Positions 35,944 to 44,918 of a DNA stretch of 53,113 nt are shown piece after piece. Every line of letters starts with the position of its first letter. Position 1 is the stretch's first letter. The stretch is from Synergistaceae bacterium (GTDB lineage Bacteria > Synergistota > Synergistia > Synergistales > Synergistaceae): the NCBI GenBank assembly GCA_031269875.1, contig JAISYM010000064.1, forward strand, positions 1 to 53,113, read 5' to 3'. Below the pieces are notes generated by a model, which was given only the letters and a program-made list of their open reading frames with translations, was not told where the DNA came from and did no database searches. The position numbers were made by a program, and so were the translations under genes.

Positions 35944-36864
35944 TTGTTCGTGACTGATGATCTGGCGGGACACAGGCTTGATTTTGCCGTGTCCCGCCAG
36001 CTTGGGATCAGCAGGGCATACGCGCAGAGCCTCATAAAGGACGGGCGCGTCGATTCGCCCGGTGATCGCAGAATAAAGCCCTCCATCAAGGTCGAGCTTG
36101 GCGAACTTTACAAAATAGATGTCCCGCCCCCCCAGAAGCTCGAACTCGAGCCAGAACCCGTTCATTTTGGCGTCGTATACGCCGACCAAGATATCATAGT
36201 CGTCGACAAGCCCGCAGGTTTAGTCGTTCATCCCGCCCCGGGACACTGGCGCGGTACGCTCGTGCATGGGTTGTTGTACCGTTTCCCGGAGCTTGGGAAC
36301 TTGAACGGCGTAGAGCGTCCGGGGATAGTTCACAGGCTGGACGCCACGACGTCCGGTTTAATGGTAGTCGCAAGGAACGGACTGGCTCAGGAGAAGCTGT
36401 GGACGCAGTTTAAATTGCGAACCGTCGGCAAGTCCTATATCGCCCTCTGCTTCGGCACACCACGCCGCGCCGAGGCGAGGATAGATATGCCAATAGGCCG
36501 CGATCCCGTCGATCGTTACAGGATGGCCGCCATTGAAGGCGGCAGGGAGGCGGTCACGGACTATGCGGTGCTATGGAGTGCGCGGGGTTATTCGCTCTTG
36601 AGGTGCGATATCCACTCAGGACGCACCCACCAGATTCGGGTTCACATGAGCGCGATAGGCTGTCCCTTAGTCGGCGACTTCCTGTACGCTCCGTCGAAAA
36701 AAAACCCATTCGGCGAACAAAGCGGACAAAGTAAAGCAAGGGTTTTTCTGCACTCGTGGAAGCTCACACTGTCGCACCCCAGGACAGGAGAAGCGATATC
36801 GTTCAGGTCTCACCTTCCCGATGATCTGAAAAATTTCCTCGTCGAAATTAGACGGACAAGATGA
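35944..36864 (+). CDS. RluD-type 23S rRNA pseudouridine synthase
   Basis: This is an RluA/RluD-family enzyme that isomerises uridine in large-subunit rRNA. The N-terminal S4 RNA-binding domain is AGHRLDFAVSRQLGISRAYA followed by LIKDGRV. The catalytic motif is GIVHRLDATTSGLMVVAR with the active Asp. Later motifs are KSYIALCFG and IHSGRTHQIRVHM. The start is TTG 35944 or GTG 35950; neither has a good ribosome site, so re-initiation after the ileS stop (TAG at 35936-35938) is likely. Length is about 306 aa. The exact target uridine cannot be assigned. Two inverted repeats follow the gene. Confidence 0.93.
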   Translation: MFVTDDLAGHRLDFAVSRQLGISRAYAQSLIKDGRVDSPGDRRIKPSIKVELGELYKIDVPPPQKLELEPEPVHFGVVYADQDIIVVDKPAGLVVHPAPGHWRGTLVHGLLYRFPELGNLNGVERPGIVHRLDATTSGLMVVARNGLAQEKLWTQFKLRTVGKSYIALCFGTPRRAEARIDMPIGRDPVDRYRMAAIEGGREAVTDYAVLWSARGYSLLRCDIHSGRTHQIRVHMSAIGCPLVGDFLYAPSKKNPFGEQSGQSKARVFLHSWKLTLSHPRTGEAISFRSHLPDDLKNFLVEIRRTR

Positions 36865-36952
36865 TTGGGAAAGTGTTGTACGAGGTATGCAGACTGATTT
36901 TGAGCGTATCGCGACAAAGCGTGTTATTACGGCGGATTTGCAAAATATCGTA

Positions 36953-36987
36953 CCTCATAGCGTTGGCATGATCCCCTCGCTATGAGG
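36953..36987. repeat. Inverted repeat downstream of the pseudouridine synthase
   Basis: CCTCATAGCG (36953-36962) and CGCTATGAGG (36978-36987) form a perfect 10-bp stem with a 15-nt loop. No T-tract follows. It may be a protein site or a weak terminator. Confidence 0.5.
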
Positions 36988-37014
36988 GGGAGTATGGGTA
37001 CGGTTTAGAATCAA

Positions 37015-37047
37015 CGGCGGGCGGCATTTATTTTTTACGGCCCGCCG
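37015..37047 (-). terminator. Hairpin downstream of the Rpn nuclease gene
   Basis: CGGCGGGC (37015-37022) and GCCCGCCG (37040-37047) pair around a T-rich loop. It lies 12 bp after the Rpn stop codon in the minus orientation, between convergent genes. The T-run is in the loop rather than after the stem, so this is a likely but atypical terminator. Confidence 0.5.
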
Positions 37048-37058
37048 GTCTATATCAA

Positions 37059-37916
37059 TTATTGGAGCGATAGTATGTCCCGTTCGTCCAACCCGGTTAT
37101 GTCAACGATGTCGTCAATTGGCATTCTGCGGGCGAGCATCTTCCGCGCGACCTCAAACTTGCCTTCCATCCTGGCTTCCTCTTTGTCAATTTCGGCCACG
37201 TACTGCTCAAGAGATATAGTCTGCAATTTGAACGCCTCCTTCAAACCCTCGCTTATCCTGGGATCGCTGAGCCGGAATATCCTACCCACGAACTCCAGGA
37301 TGAATTTCCTCTGCCTGTTATCATAACCCTCTTTGCCCTGTGTGTTCAAGAGTTCCCACGCGTATTTTTCACGGAGCGCCAAGTCGTCCCCGCTTTCAAG
37401 TGACAGGCGTCCGGCATACATCACGCGTGCGAAAGGGCGCTTGTCCTCTCTCAGTTCCCCTATGCGGCAGCTCGGGAGATGGAACGCCCTGAATCTCAAT
37501 GAAATCTCCAGGCCGTAACACGTCTCTGTGTATGAATCAACGTCTTTCGAACTCCCTGTGTATATGGCGAAACCAGTGACCCTGCCGGCTGGCCGGGACG
37601 CTCTGAGCCGAACCACTGAATCGAACATGCGGGCGGCAAAGCAATTATCGTGGGCGTCTTGCTGCTCGGCCAAACAAGCCACGCTCCAATCCTCCCCGCC
37701 CTTCACCGGGACGTTCAGGAAAACGTCTGATAAGCGCATGTCCTTGTCTGAATCCGAGTCCTTCACCGGCAGCTCCATGCCGCTTATGGCAGTGACTTCC
37801 CTAGACGCGTCCATGTCGTCGGCGAGGTCGGGCATGAAATACGCTATGGCGTCCTTAGCGCCGTCGGCGATAGCCCTTTTCCACGCAAAATCTCTCCACT
37901 TGTGCGGCCCGGTCAT
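37059..37916 (-). CDS. Rpn/YhgA-type PD-(D/E)XK nuclease family protein
   Basis: The protein (285 aa) has the layout of Rpn family recombination-promoting nucleases. An N-terminal alpha/beta core contains RLSDVFLNV and ACLAEQQDA, the likely PD-(D/E)XK acidic residues (here E-x-Q rather than E-x-K), followed by a helical region. The typical C-terminal segment is EEARMEGKFEVARKMLARRM then DDIVDITGLDERDI. Such genes are multicopy, fast-evolving and often linked to mobile elements. The Q in the third catalytic position occurs in many family members and does not by itself prove inactivity. It stands alone between convergent RluD-type and upstream rqcH genes. Confidence 0.75.
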   Translation of the reverse strand: MTGPHKWRDFAWKRAIADGAKDAIAYFMPDLADDMDASREVTAISGMELPVKDSDSDKDMRLSDVFLNVPVKGGEDWSVACLAEQQDAHDNCFAARMFDSVVRLRASRPAGRVTGFAIYTGSSKDVDSYTETCYGLEISLRFRAFHLPSCRIGELREDKRPFARVMYAGRLSLESGDDLALREKYAWELLNTQGKEGYDNRQRKFILEFVGRIFRLSDPRISEGLKEAFKLQTISLEQYVAEIDKEEARMEGKFEVARKMLARRMPIDDIVDITGLDERDILSLQ

Positions 37917-38110
37917 TTGCGATACCGCCCGCTGCGATGCCTGATTTTCAGAATAACAACCGCCCCCTCTTTCACGCTATTATACCAAGACAGCGGCGGT
38001 ATGATAGATAAAGTTCATCATTCTTGATATCGTCAATGTGTTATGACCGAAGCTCCAAACAAACCAATCAGGGTTTTGCCGCTTTGTCGAGATTGCGGTC
38101 TTGAGGAGGT

Positions 38111-39751
38111 TCAATTATTCCACGACGACGCGTCGGCGATTATAGAAGAAAACTCCTTGTATGTTACTTGCGCCGGACCCGCGCCTGGTATGGCGCGCAC
38201 ATATCTGCGCTGGGTATAGTCGACGCGGACTCGCCCGCTCTCCCTTGCCTTGCTGTGAAAGGCCGCGGCGGACGCCGCCGTAACCGTCATCCTCTCGAGT
38301 GTTTCCTGATCGGGCTTTGCGGTGAAGCGCAATATGACATGAGCGCCCGGCGTCCCTTGGGCGTGGAACCATATGTCGTCTCCGGCCGCGAGGCGGAATG
38401 TGACGTAATGGTTGCCCGCGGCGCTGAGTCCAATCAGTATCATGGCGTTTGCATCCTTGAACTCGACGCGCTTGTGCGGCGGTTTTAAACGTTCCTTCGG
38501 TTTTTTCCCCGTTGAGGGAGTTTCACCTGCGTCCCGCGAAAGCTCGTCCAGCATCGATCGGATAGTGAGCGCGTCCGAATGGCACGCCAGAAGCGCCTCC
38601 TGCTCTCTTATAACGTCCCTCTCGGAGTAAAGGCGCGGTAAAATTTGCCTCGATCGTTCGGCTGAAGCGCGTTTTTTCCTGTATTTGGCGAAATAGCGCT
38701 CAGCGTTTGCCGGCGCGTCCTTGTTCGGATCCAACTCGACGCGGCGGATGGTTTCGCCGTATTCTCCCCACTCCGGCAAATCGGCAAACGCCGCTCGCGG
38801 AGGTATCCTCCAGATATTGGCAAGTATTATCTGCCCGCTGCTCTTGAGACGCTCCGCCGCGGCAGTGTCCGTCTGAGCGGCCTCCGCGTCGGCTATTTTT
38901 CTGGCGTTAATTGAGGAAAGCCGCTCTATCTTAGCGGCGGCCGCCTTGCGCGCTTTTGACGCGTGTCTGTCGATGAGCGGCAGGATAACGCACTCCCTCG
39001 CGGCTGAAAGCGCCGAATCCGTGTCGATGCGACTGGCGCCGCCGAGCAGCTCGGGGAACAGCGTCACGTACCGGCCGAGCGTTTGGTACATGGGAGGCTC
39101 ATCCAAGCCGCGCCGTATAAATTTCCCCGCGTCTCGCCGGCCGCTGACCATGCACGCCTCCTTGATCGCCGATAGCAGCGGTTTGCCGAGGCCCGATATA
39201 TTCTCCAGCTCGTCCGGGCCGCCGCTGAAGTCCTCCGGTGGGACTCCCGCGATGGGCGGCGGCGGCGTGTAGGGCTGACCTGGGATTATGGAGCGGTATC
39301 TGTTCGTTTCCGGGTAGATGTGTTTGGCGGATTCGATGACAATCCCACGCTCGTCCAAGAGAACAAGGTTACTGTATCTGCCAGAGGCCTCGAACACGAG
39401 CTTCCTGGTCTGGAAAAAGCCGGCGCCCACCTCTCGCCTGAAACTGAGTTCAAGTACCCTGTCTCGGCCTATGACGCGCGACTCAGCCAGCTGCGAGCCT
39501 GCCAAGTGGGATTTTACCGCGCTTTGAATCGGGGGGCGCGACGAAGCGAGCTCCAAAAGAGCCCTCACTTCGTCCGGCATAGCCTCGCAAAGGCCGTAAA
39601 ATTCCGCGTCCCACGAGAAAAAAATTATACGGTCGCCGGGGAAGGAGAGGGCAAGCCAGCTGTCCTTTGACTCAGCCTTGCGAAGCCTGCGGCATAACAG
39701 CCCGGCAATCTCTTTTGACAGGGCCTCTATCAGCTCAGGCCCTAACGACAC
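38111..39751 (-). CDS. rqcH: RqcH/NFACT ribosome-quality-control protein
   Basis: This is the bacterial Rqc2 homologue, which binds split 50S subunits carrying stalled nascent chains and directs alanine tailing. The NFACT-N domain occupies residues 1 to about 260, with FEASGRYSNLVLLDE and IPGQPYTPPPP. A coiled/helix-hairpin-helix middle region is Ala/Lys-rich. The C-terminal NFACT-R domain has AAGNHYVTFRLAAGDDIWFHA, GTPGAHVILR and VDYTQRRYVRAIPGAGPAQV, which are diagnostic. Length is 546 aa. It is also annotated as fibronectin-binding protein in older literature. Its start lies 24 bp after the RDD gene stop, so co-transcription is likely. Confidence 0.92.
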   Translation of the reverse strand: MSLGPELIEALSKEIAGLLCRRLRKAESKDSWLALSFPGDRIIFFSWDAEFYGLCEAMPDEVRALLELASSRPPIQSAVKSHLAGSQLAESRVIGRDRVLELSFRREVGAGFFQTRKLVFEASGRYSNLVLLDERGIVIESAKHIYPETNRYRSIIPGQPYTPPPPIAGVPPEDFSGGPDELENISGLGKPLLSAIKEACMVSGRRDAGKFIRRGLDEPPMYQTLGRYVTLFPELLGGASRIDTDSALSAARECVILPLIDRHASKARKAAAAKIERLSSINARKIADAEAAQTDTAAAERLKSSGQIILANIWRIPPRAAFADLPEWGEYGETIRRVELDPNKDAPANAERYFAKYRKKRASAERSRQILPRLYSERDVIREQEALLACHSDALTIRSMLDELSRDAGETPSTGKKPKERLKPPHKRVEFKDANAMILIGLSAAGNHYVTFRLAAGDDIWFHAQGTPGAHVILRFTAKPDQETLERMTVTAASAAAFHSKARESGRVRVDYTQRRYVRAIPGAGPAQVTYKEFSSIIADASSWNN

Positions 39752-39775
39752 GAAAAAACCTCCAAATCGGCGTAC

Positions 39776-40687
39776 CTACCGCTCACTTATGACGATCGTA
39801 CCGCCGATTAAATCGTGGAGCGTCCGCCCGTCCTTTCTGAGGAGAGAGCAGAGGTCTATCGCGACGAAGAGCGGCACGATGAGTATCGTGATGACGAGGG
39901 ACCTCGTGATGATGAGGTAGATCGCGGCGAGCGGAGGTGCCACGAGGAGTATTGTTTTAACAAGGGATCTGACGATGATATTGCGGAAAAACGACAGTTT
40001 TTTCCCTCTTGTGCTTTCTATCCGCACTCCGAGAATTTTTTTACCCAGAGTCATCCCCTTTCTCGACAGGAGGAGAACATTTATGAGCGATGTGATGAGG
40101 ACTCCGATCGGCAGCAAGACGGTGAGGACTCCAATCATATAAGCGATCCTGTCATAATATAAGCCGAGTATGGAAAACAAGCGAGGCGCCAAAGTAAAGA
40201 GCGCGACAAAGATTATCATGGCGAGCAGCGTCATGATTGAAGATATCAAAATGTCGAGCAGGAACGCAAAAAAACGCGTGGCGAGCGTCGCGACGCGCCC
40301 CTCGCCAACCGACGCGCGGACGGGCGCACGCGCGCTGGCGCGCATGGGCGCGCGCCAAGCTTCCGCCGTTTGCGCCCCGCCGTCCCCGCTTGCTGAACCC
40401 GCCAGGACTTGCAAAGACGGTTCCCTCCACGCCGGGAAAGCCGGAGACAGTGGGATATTTTCGCTGAAGAGCGGCGCTATATCGCTGTCAGACGCCTTAA
40501 TCCAGCCTCTTTCGGCATTTTTAGGCGCTGAGTTCCAGACGAGTGTCTGGGCTGTCAGCTTTCCGCTCTGTATCATTTTTCTCAGCTGATCCTCACCGAA
40601 AGGGCCTTCAATTTGGCCCATAAACGCGCAATGCCACTCTCCGATGCGCGGAGATGGTGTACAAGAGTCGCTTAATTCGTTAGTCAT
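39776..40687 (-). CDS. GYF_2-RDD membrane protein
   Basis: Residues about 17-75 form a GYF_2 (DUF4339) domain: EWHCAFMGQIEGPFGEDQL, then SGKLTAQTLVWN. A Pro/Ala-rich linker with repeated arginines (MRASARAPVRASVGEGR) follows. Residues about 130-300 are an RDD domain with three to four membrane helices (TRFFAFLLDILISSIMTLL; RKGMTLGKKILGVRI; DGRTLHDLIGGT). RDD proteins act in transport or envelope functions, and the GYF_2 domain may bind a peptide partner. Its start overlaps the stop of the upstream Cys-rich gene (ATGA). Confidence 0.88.
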   Translation of the reverse strand: MTNELSDSCTPSPRIGEWHCAFMGQIEGPFGEDQLRKMIQSGKLTAQTLVWNSAPKNAERGWIKASDSDIAPLFSENIPLSPAFPAWREPSLQVLAGSASGDGGAQTAEAWRAPMRASARAPVRASVGEGRVATLATRFFAFLLDILISSIMTLLAMIIFVALFTLAPRLFSILGLYYDRIAYMIGVLTVLLPIGVLITSLINVLLLSRKGMTLGKKILGVRIESTRGKKLSFFRNIIVRSLVKTILLVAPPLAAIYLIITRSLVITILIVPLFVAIDLCSLLRKDGRTLHDLIGGTIVISER

Positions 40688-41124
40688 CGTTCAAGCGCAC
40701 CTTTGCTAACTTTTTGTCCGCACTTTGCCAGCTCTGCATCCAGCGCCGCCTTGAGTTGTTCGATTTTTGGGAGCCCCTCAAAAATCTTTCTCCCTCCCAA
40801 AATCCAAGCTGGGGTAGCCGGGTTGACCCGGAAGCGGATGCTGTCCCACATGGCAAGCAAGCTCCACGGATTGACTATGGATACCCTCACCCTGTCGCAG
40901 TAGAGCTTTTTCACAGCAGACAAAAGATCAGATACGCCGTTCGACGCTTCGCGCTCACCGGGAAACAGCGATTCACTTCCGCTGCAAACGTGTGTTCCCC
41001 CGCAGCAACCTCTGGCGCAAACCTCTTTCGTCATGAAAATTTTCAACCGGACATGATCGCAAGCGCCGGAAGTATCTTCAGTCCCCGCGCTCCCGCCTTC
41101 CCGCTTCAAAGTATGTATCGCCAA
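40684..41124 (-). CDS. Cys-rich thioredoxin-fold-like protein (unknown)
   Basis: I do not recognise a named family. The 146-aa protein has a beta strand followed by a cysteine cluster (FMTKEVCARGCCGGTHVCSG), a central helix (SDLLSAVKKLY), and a C-terminal half NPATPAWILGGRKIFEGLPK then LKAALDAEL. This order (Cys motif, helix, strand, cis-Pro-like TP, strand, helix) resembles small thioredoxin/glutaredoxin-like redox proteins. The CxxxCC...C arrangement differs from a plain CxxC and could bind metal. The start is TTG 41124 with GAGGTG seven bases upstream. It is translationally coupled to the GYF-RDD membrane protein, so the two may act together. Confidence 0.6.
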   Translation of the reverse strand: MAIHTLKREGGSAGTEDTSGACDHVRLKIFMTKEVCARGCCGGTHVCSGSESLFPGEREASNGVSDLLSAVKKLYCDRVRVSIVNPWSLLAMWDSIRFRVNPATPAWILGGRKIFEGLPKIEQLKAALDAELAKCGQKVSKGALER

Positions 41125-41152
41125 GACACAGCACCTCGCTCCATAACAACTT

Positions 41153-41169
41153 ACAATAAATTTTATTGT
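41153..41169. promoter_or_regulatory. AT-rich palindrome between divergent genes
   Basis: ACAATAAA and TTTATTGT are perfect arms around a single T in the 236-bp gap between the Cys-rich gene (-) and purH (+). A TATAAT at 41286-41291 with a poor -35 could serve purH. No purine riboswitch was found in this gap. Confidence 0.4.
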
Positions 41170-41360
41170 ATAACTCGATTGAAAGCAATAAGCATCAGAA
41201 TGGATCTACATATTTTAGATATGGTTATTAGATATGTATTTCTATAGCCTAGCGGTTTTTCATTAAGCGCCGCTGATCTATGTTGTATAATAGGCTCAAT
41301 TTGAAAACATTAGCGTTCGTCCCTCGCGAGACGAGCCGACACTTTAGGAGGGTCGCTTTT

Positions 41361-42893
41361 ATGGACAGGCAAGACGCGCCGAAAGCTCTCATATCGGTAT
41401 GGAACAAGGAAGGTATCGCTGAATTTGCCAGCGCCCTTGTGAAGGCTGGTTATGAGATAGTATCGAGCTCAAACACGGCAAAGCACCTCAGAGACAGCGG
41501 CCTACAGGTGACAGAGGTTCTCGATCTGACCGGCTTTCCATCGATTTTTGGCGGCAGAGTCAAGACGCTTCACCCGACTATAATGGGCGGCATCCTGGCA
41601 AGGCGGGGGAATGAGGAGGACGAAGCCTCTCGCGGGGAATACGGCATACCGCTCATCGACATTGTCGTGTGCAGTCTCTACCCCTTTGAGGAGACCGCGC
41701 GGGGCAATCCGACAAAGGAAGAGCTGATAGAGAAGATCGATATCGGGGGCGTCTCGCTCATAAGGGCGGCCGCCAAAAATTACGCGGACGTGACGGTGAT
41801 AGCCGACCAGGCGGACTATAAAATCGTGATGGAGGCGCTGGCTTTCGGCGGGATAACCGAGTCCCTCCGGCGGGATCTCGCGGTAAAGGCGTTTCGCCTG
41901 ACGGCGTCCTACGACGCCACCATACACGAAGCGCTCGCCGACGCGCTGGGGTCGCCGGAGCGGGACGAAGCGGAAAAGGTAATCCCGCTTCGGAGGGTTC
42001 AGGCGCTGCGTTACGGCGAGAATCCGTACCAGAAGGCCTCGCTTTTCATGCCGACACTCTCGAACCCGGTATTCGAACAGCACTCCGGCAAAGAACTCTC
42101 ATACAACAATCTCCTTGACCTCGATACTCTCCTCAAATGTCAGGCGGTTTTCAAGGGATGCGGCGCCTGCGTTATCGTAAAACACACAACCCCGTGCGGG
42201 ATAGCGGAGGCGGAGGACGCGATGTCGGCTTACGAGCGCGCCTTGGCGGGCGATCCTGTCTCGGCGTTCGGCGGCATAGTCGGCTTCACCGGAAAAGTGG
42301 ACAAGGACTTGGTACAGAAGCTCGCGGAGCATTTTTACGAAATAGTCGCGGCGCCGGCGTTCGATTTGGACGCCATCGAATTTTTGAAGGCGAAAAAACC
42401 GAATCTGCGGCTGCTCACCATTACGGGGTACTACAATCCAAGAGAGCAGATAACGGCGAACAGAGCCGGCTTCCTGATTCAGAGCGAGACGCCGCCGCCG
42501 CCGCCGATACAGTCGGAAGGTCGGTGGGAAGGTAAGCCCAGGCCGGATCTCTGGGGCGACCTATTGTTTGCCTGGAGGGCGGTTGGACTTGTCAAGAGCA
42601 ACGCGATCGTTATCGCTCGCGATTTCGCCACAGTGGGAATCGGCGGCGGTTTCACCAACAGGGTGGACGCCGTCAAGTACGCGATAGAACAGGCTGAGGA
42701 CAGGGCGCGCGGGGCAGTCCTGGCTTCGGACGCGTTCTTCCCCTTCCCTGACTCTGTGGAGCTCGCGGCTCAAGCCGGCGTCGCCGCCATAATTCAGCCG
42801 GGCGGTTCGCTGAAGGACGCGGACGTTGCGAACAGAGCCGCCCAACTTGGCCTGAGCATGTTCGTCGGCGGGCCAAGGACGTTCAGACATTGA
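41361..42893 (+). CDS. purH: Bifunctional AICAR transformylase / IMP cyclohydrolase
   Basis: PurH catalyses the last two steps of IMP synthesis. The N-terminal cyclohydrolase domain (residues 1 to about 195) has KALISVWNKEGI, FPSIFGGRVKTLHP and GGVSLIRAAAKN. The C-terminal transformylase domain has RYGENPYQKA, the catalytic VKHTTPCGIA, KSNAIVIA and IIQPGGSLKD. Length is 510 aa. A proline run (TPPPPPIQ) in the middle of the transformylase domain is slightly unusual. ATG 41361 follows AGGAGG at the proper distance. It is the first gene of purH-purD-purE. Confidence 0.97.
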   Translation: MDRQDAPKALISVWNKEGIAEFASALVKAGYEIVSSSNTAKHLRDSGLQVTEVLDLTGFPSIFGGRVKTLHPTIMGGILARRGNEEDEASRGEYGIPLIDIVVCSLYPFEETARGNPTKEELIEKIDIGGVSLIRAAAKNYADVTVIADQADYKIVMEALAFGGITESLRRDLAVKAFRLTASYDATIHEALADALGSPERDEAEKVIPLRRVQALRYGENPYQKASLFMPTLSNPVFEQHSGKELSYNNLLDLDTLLKCQAVFKGCGACVIVKHTTPCGIAEAEDAMSAYERALAGDPVSAFGGIVGFTGKVDKDLVQKLAEHFYEIVAAPAFDLDAIEFLKAKKPNLRLLTITGYYNPREQITANRAGFLIQSETPPPPPIQSEGRWEGKPRPDLWGDLLFAWRAVGLVKSNAIVIARDFATVGIGGGFTNRVDAVKYAIEQAEDRARGAVLASDAFFPFPDSVELAAQAGVAAIIQPGGSLKDADVANRAAQLGLSMFVGGPRTFRH

Positions 42894-44212
42894 AGCAGAA
42901 GATAAAAACCCTTTTTGACGACCCCGCGAAAATGAATGTTCTCGTGCTTGGAGGCGGCGGCAGAGAACACTGTCTTGCCGAGGCGCTCTCAAAGTCCCGC
43001 ATAACCGCCGAACTGCACGTAGCCCCCGGCAATCCAGGCATCGAAAAAATTGCCAAAGTCCACGACATCGACACCCGCAACAGCTTTTCCGTCAAAAATT
43101 TTTGCGCGGCCTTCGATATAGAATTTGTCGTGATCGGCCCGGAAGCGCCGCTAGCTGAAGGGATCGCGGACAGCCTTAGGGAGAACGGAATCAAAGTGTT
43201 CGGCCCAGGCGCGGCCGGGGCAAAGCTCGAAAGCAGCAAGGCCTTCGCTAAACTCTTTATGCGCCGGCACGGCATCCCGACATCACGTTTCGACATCTGC
43301 ACGAACCAGGAGGAGTGCCGTGCCGCGCTCCTCCCGAGGACAGCCCCTTACGTCATAAAGGCGGATGGGCTTGCCGCCGGGAAAGGGGTATTCCTCGCGG
43401 ACGATATCAGAGAGGCTGAGGCTCTTTGCGGCAATCTCCTCTGCGGGGCAAAGCTCGGCACGGCCGGAATGACGGTCGTCATAGAGGATTTCGCGCCCGG
43501 CAAGGAGCTCACCGTTTTAGCAATTACGGACGGGAAGACGTACAGGCTGCTTGAACCGAGCCGAGACCACAAGAGGGTGTTCGACGGGGATAAGGGACCG
43601 AACACCGGCGGCATGGGCGCTTACGCTCCCGTTACGCTGCCTGATGGGATAATGGATATGGTCAGGGATATTGTGCTTGTCCCGACCCTCGACGGTTTGA
43701 GAAACGAGGGCATAGATTTCAGGGGCGTCCTTTATATGGGACTGATGCTGGATGAGACAGGCGGATCACCCTCATTGTCCGTAATCGAGTACAACGTCAG
43801 ATTCGGGGATCCGGAAACACAGGCGATTCTTCCTCTTTACAGCGGGGATATCGGCGCGGCTCTCCTGGCGGCCGCCGAGGGCAATCTGGACGACTGCGAT
43901 GAACTCGTCCACTCAGGCTGTTCCCTTTGCGTGGTAATGACATCCGGTGGTTATCCCGGAGGTTTTAAAAGGGGTTTTCCGATATCAGGACTCGAAAAAG
44001 AACTGCCGGGTGTGCATATCTATCACGGAGGAACGAGACACGGCGCTGAAAAAGAGCAAAAAAAGATATTGACCGCCGGCGGACGCGTCCTCTCCGTCGT
44101 CGGCGTCGGCGCGACGTTCACGGAGGCGAAGGAGAAGGCATATGAAATGGTGAGCGCGATAAACTTCGAAGGCGCTCATTACAGAAAAGACATCGGATGG
44201 AGCGAAAGTTGA
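42890..44212 (+). CDS. purD: Phosphoribosylamine-glycine ligase
   Basis: PurD (GAR synthetase) is an ATP-grasp enzyme joining glycine to phosphoribosylamine. Motifs are VLVLGGGGREHCLAEAL, IGPEAPLAEGI, VIKADGLAAGKGV, SRDHKRVFDGDKGPNTGGMG and FGDPETQAILP. The TTG at 42890 overlaps the purH stop (TTGA), implying coupled translation, and gives 440 aa; the in-frame ATG at 42932 is an alternative that begins right at the Rossmann strand but has no ribosome site. Confidence 0.96.
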   Translation: MKQKIKTLFDDPAKMNVLVLGGGGREHCLAEALSKSRITAELHVAPGNPGIEKIAKVHDIDTRNSFSVKNFCAAFDIEFVVIGPEAPLAEGIADSLRENGIKVFGPGAAGAKLESSKAFAKLFMRRHGIPTSRFDICTNQEECRAALLPRTAPYVIKADGLAAGKGVFLADDIREAEALCGNLLCGAKLGTAGMTVVIEDFAPGKELTVLAITDGKTYRLLEPSRDHKRVFDGDKGPNTGGMGAYAPVTLPDGIMDMVRDIVLVPTLDGLRNEGIDFRGVLYMGLMLDETGGSPSLSVIEYNVRFGDPETQAILPLYSGDIGAALLAAAEGNLDDCDELVHSGCSLCVVMTSGGYPGGFKRGFPISGLEKELPGVHIYHGGTRHGAEKEQKKILTAGGRVLSVVGVGATFTEAKEKAYEMVSAINFEGAHYRKDIGWSES

Positions 44213-44216
44213 GACA

Positions 44217-44741
44217 ATGATGAAAAAAGAACCTATTATAGGAATTTTAACCGGCTCCGCGTCGGATTTGGGATCGGCGTTCAAGGCGGCGGAGGTGCTG
44301 AGGGAGTTTGATGTGCCGTTTGAGGCAGGCATTGCGTCCGCCCACCGCACGCCGGAGGACGTGGTGAACTACGCGTCCGGCGCGAGAGGGCGAGGCATTA
44401 AAGTCATCATCGCTATGGCGGGGCTATCCGCCGCTCTGCCGGGCGTTGTCGCAGCGCACACGACGCTTCCGGTCATAGGTGTTCCTATCGCGTCAGGGCC
44501 TCTGTCAGGCGCGGACGCGCTTCTCTCCGTAGCGCAGATGCCTCCGGGGATACCGGTTGCCAGCATGGGCATAGACGGAGCGAAAAACGCGGCGATACTC
44601 GCCCTGCGCATAATAGCGCTTTCGGACGAAGAACTCGCGCACAGGCTGGAGGCGTGGTCGCAAAAAGCGGCTGACGCGGTGCGCGCGAGCCGCGAAAAAA
44701 TAGAAAACATGCCCGCTATCCCCCCAATCGCGTTTAACTGA
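44217..44741 (+). CDS. purE: N5-carboxyaminoimidazole ribonucleotide mutase
   Basis: PurE converts N5-CAIR to CAIR (class I) in purine synthesis. [26 protein letters not shown] and [27 protein letters not shown] are the family motifs. Length is 174 aa, typical of class I. It begins four bases after purD. Its stop codon TGA is shared with an ATACCAATTT sequence that matches the ends of the dispersed element, and a very strong hairpin follows at once. Confidence 0.96.
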   Translation: MMKKEPIIGILTGSASDLGSAFKAAEVLREFDVPFEAGIASAHRTPEDVVNYASGARGRGIKVIIAMAGLSAALPGVVAAHTTLPVIGVPIASGPLSGADALLSVAQMPPGIPVASMGIDGAKNAAILALRIIALSDEELAHRLEAWSQKAADAVRASREKIENMPAIPPIAFN

Positions 44742-44756
44742 TACCAATTTCACCAT

Positions 44757-44810
44757 AAGAAAACATCAACACACCATGTTCGATTTAACATGGTGTGTTG
44801 ATGTTTTCTT
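44757..44810 (+). terminator. Strong hairpin terminator after purE
   Basis: A perfect 22-bp stem (44757-44778 with 44789-44810) with a 10-nt loop lies 16 bp after the purE stop. The right arm ends with GTTTTCTT, which serves as a U-rich segment. It separates the pur operon from the sulfur/encapsulin operon. Confidence 0.75.
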
Positions 44811-44826
44811 AAGATAAAAAACGGCA

Positions 44827-44869
44827 TTGACATTAATAAAAATCCGATATAACATACTAATTAAGTATG
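44827..44869 (+). promoter_or_regulatory. Promoter and operator-like palindrome for the sulfur/encapsulin operon
   Basis: TTGACA (44827-44832) is followed, after 15 bp, by TATAAC (44848-44853). CATACT and AGTATG (44853-44858 and 44864-44869) are perfect 6-bp arms around AATTA and overlap the expected transcription start. This is a natural place for a sulfur-responsive regulator, but no regulator is identified. The cysteine synthase start is 50 bp downstream. Confidence 0.6.
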
Positions 44870-44918
44870 AATAAATTCTCGCCGTAATTATCTCCCTGGC
44901 GAACCGAGGTGAAGAATC

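Noticed and set aside
38043-38218. Small plus-strand frame with a CRDCG zinc-ribbon-like motif
   Set aside because: It mostly overlaps the 3' end of rqcH in antisense and has no ribosome site; only about 68 bases lie in intergenic DNA.
41170-41360. Possible purine riboswitch before purH
   Set aside because: The conserved purine-aptamer core and loop-loop motifs were not found; only an AT-rich palindrome and a -10-like box are visible.
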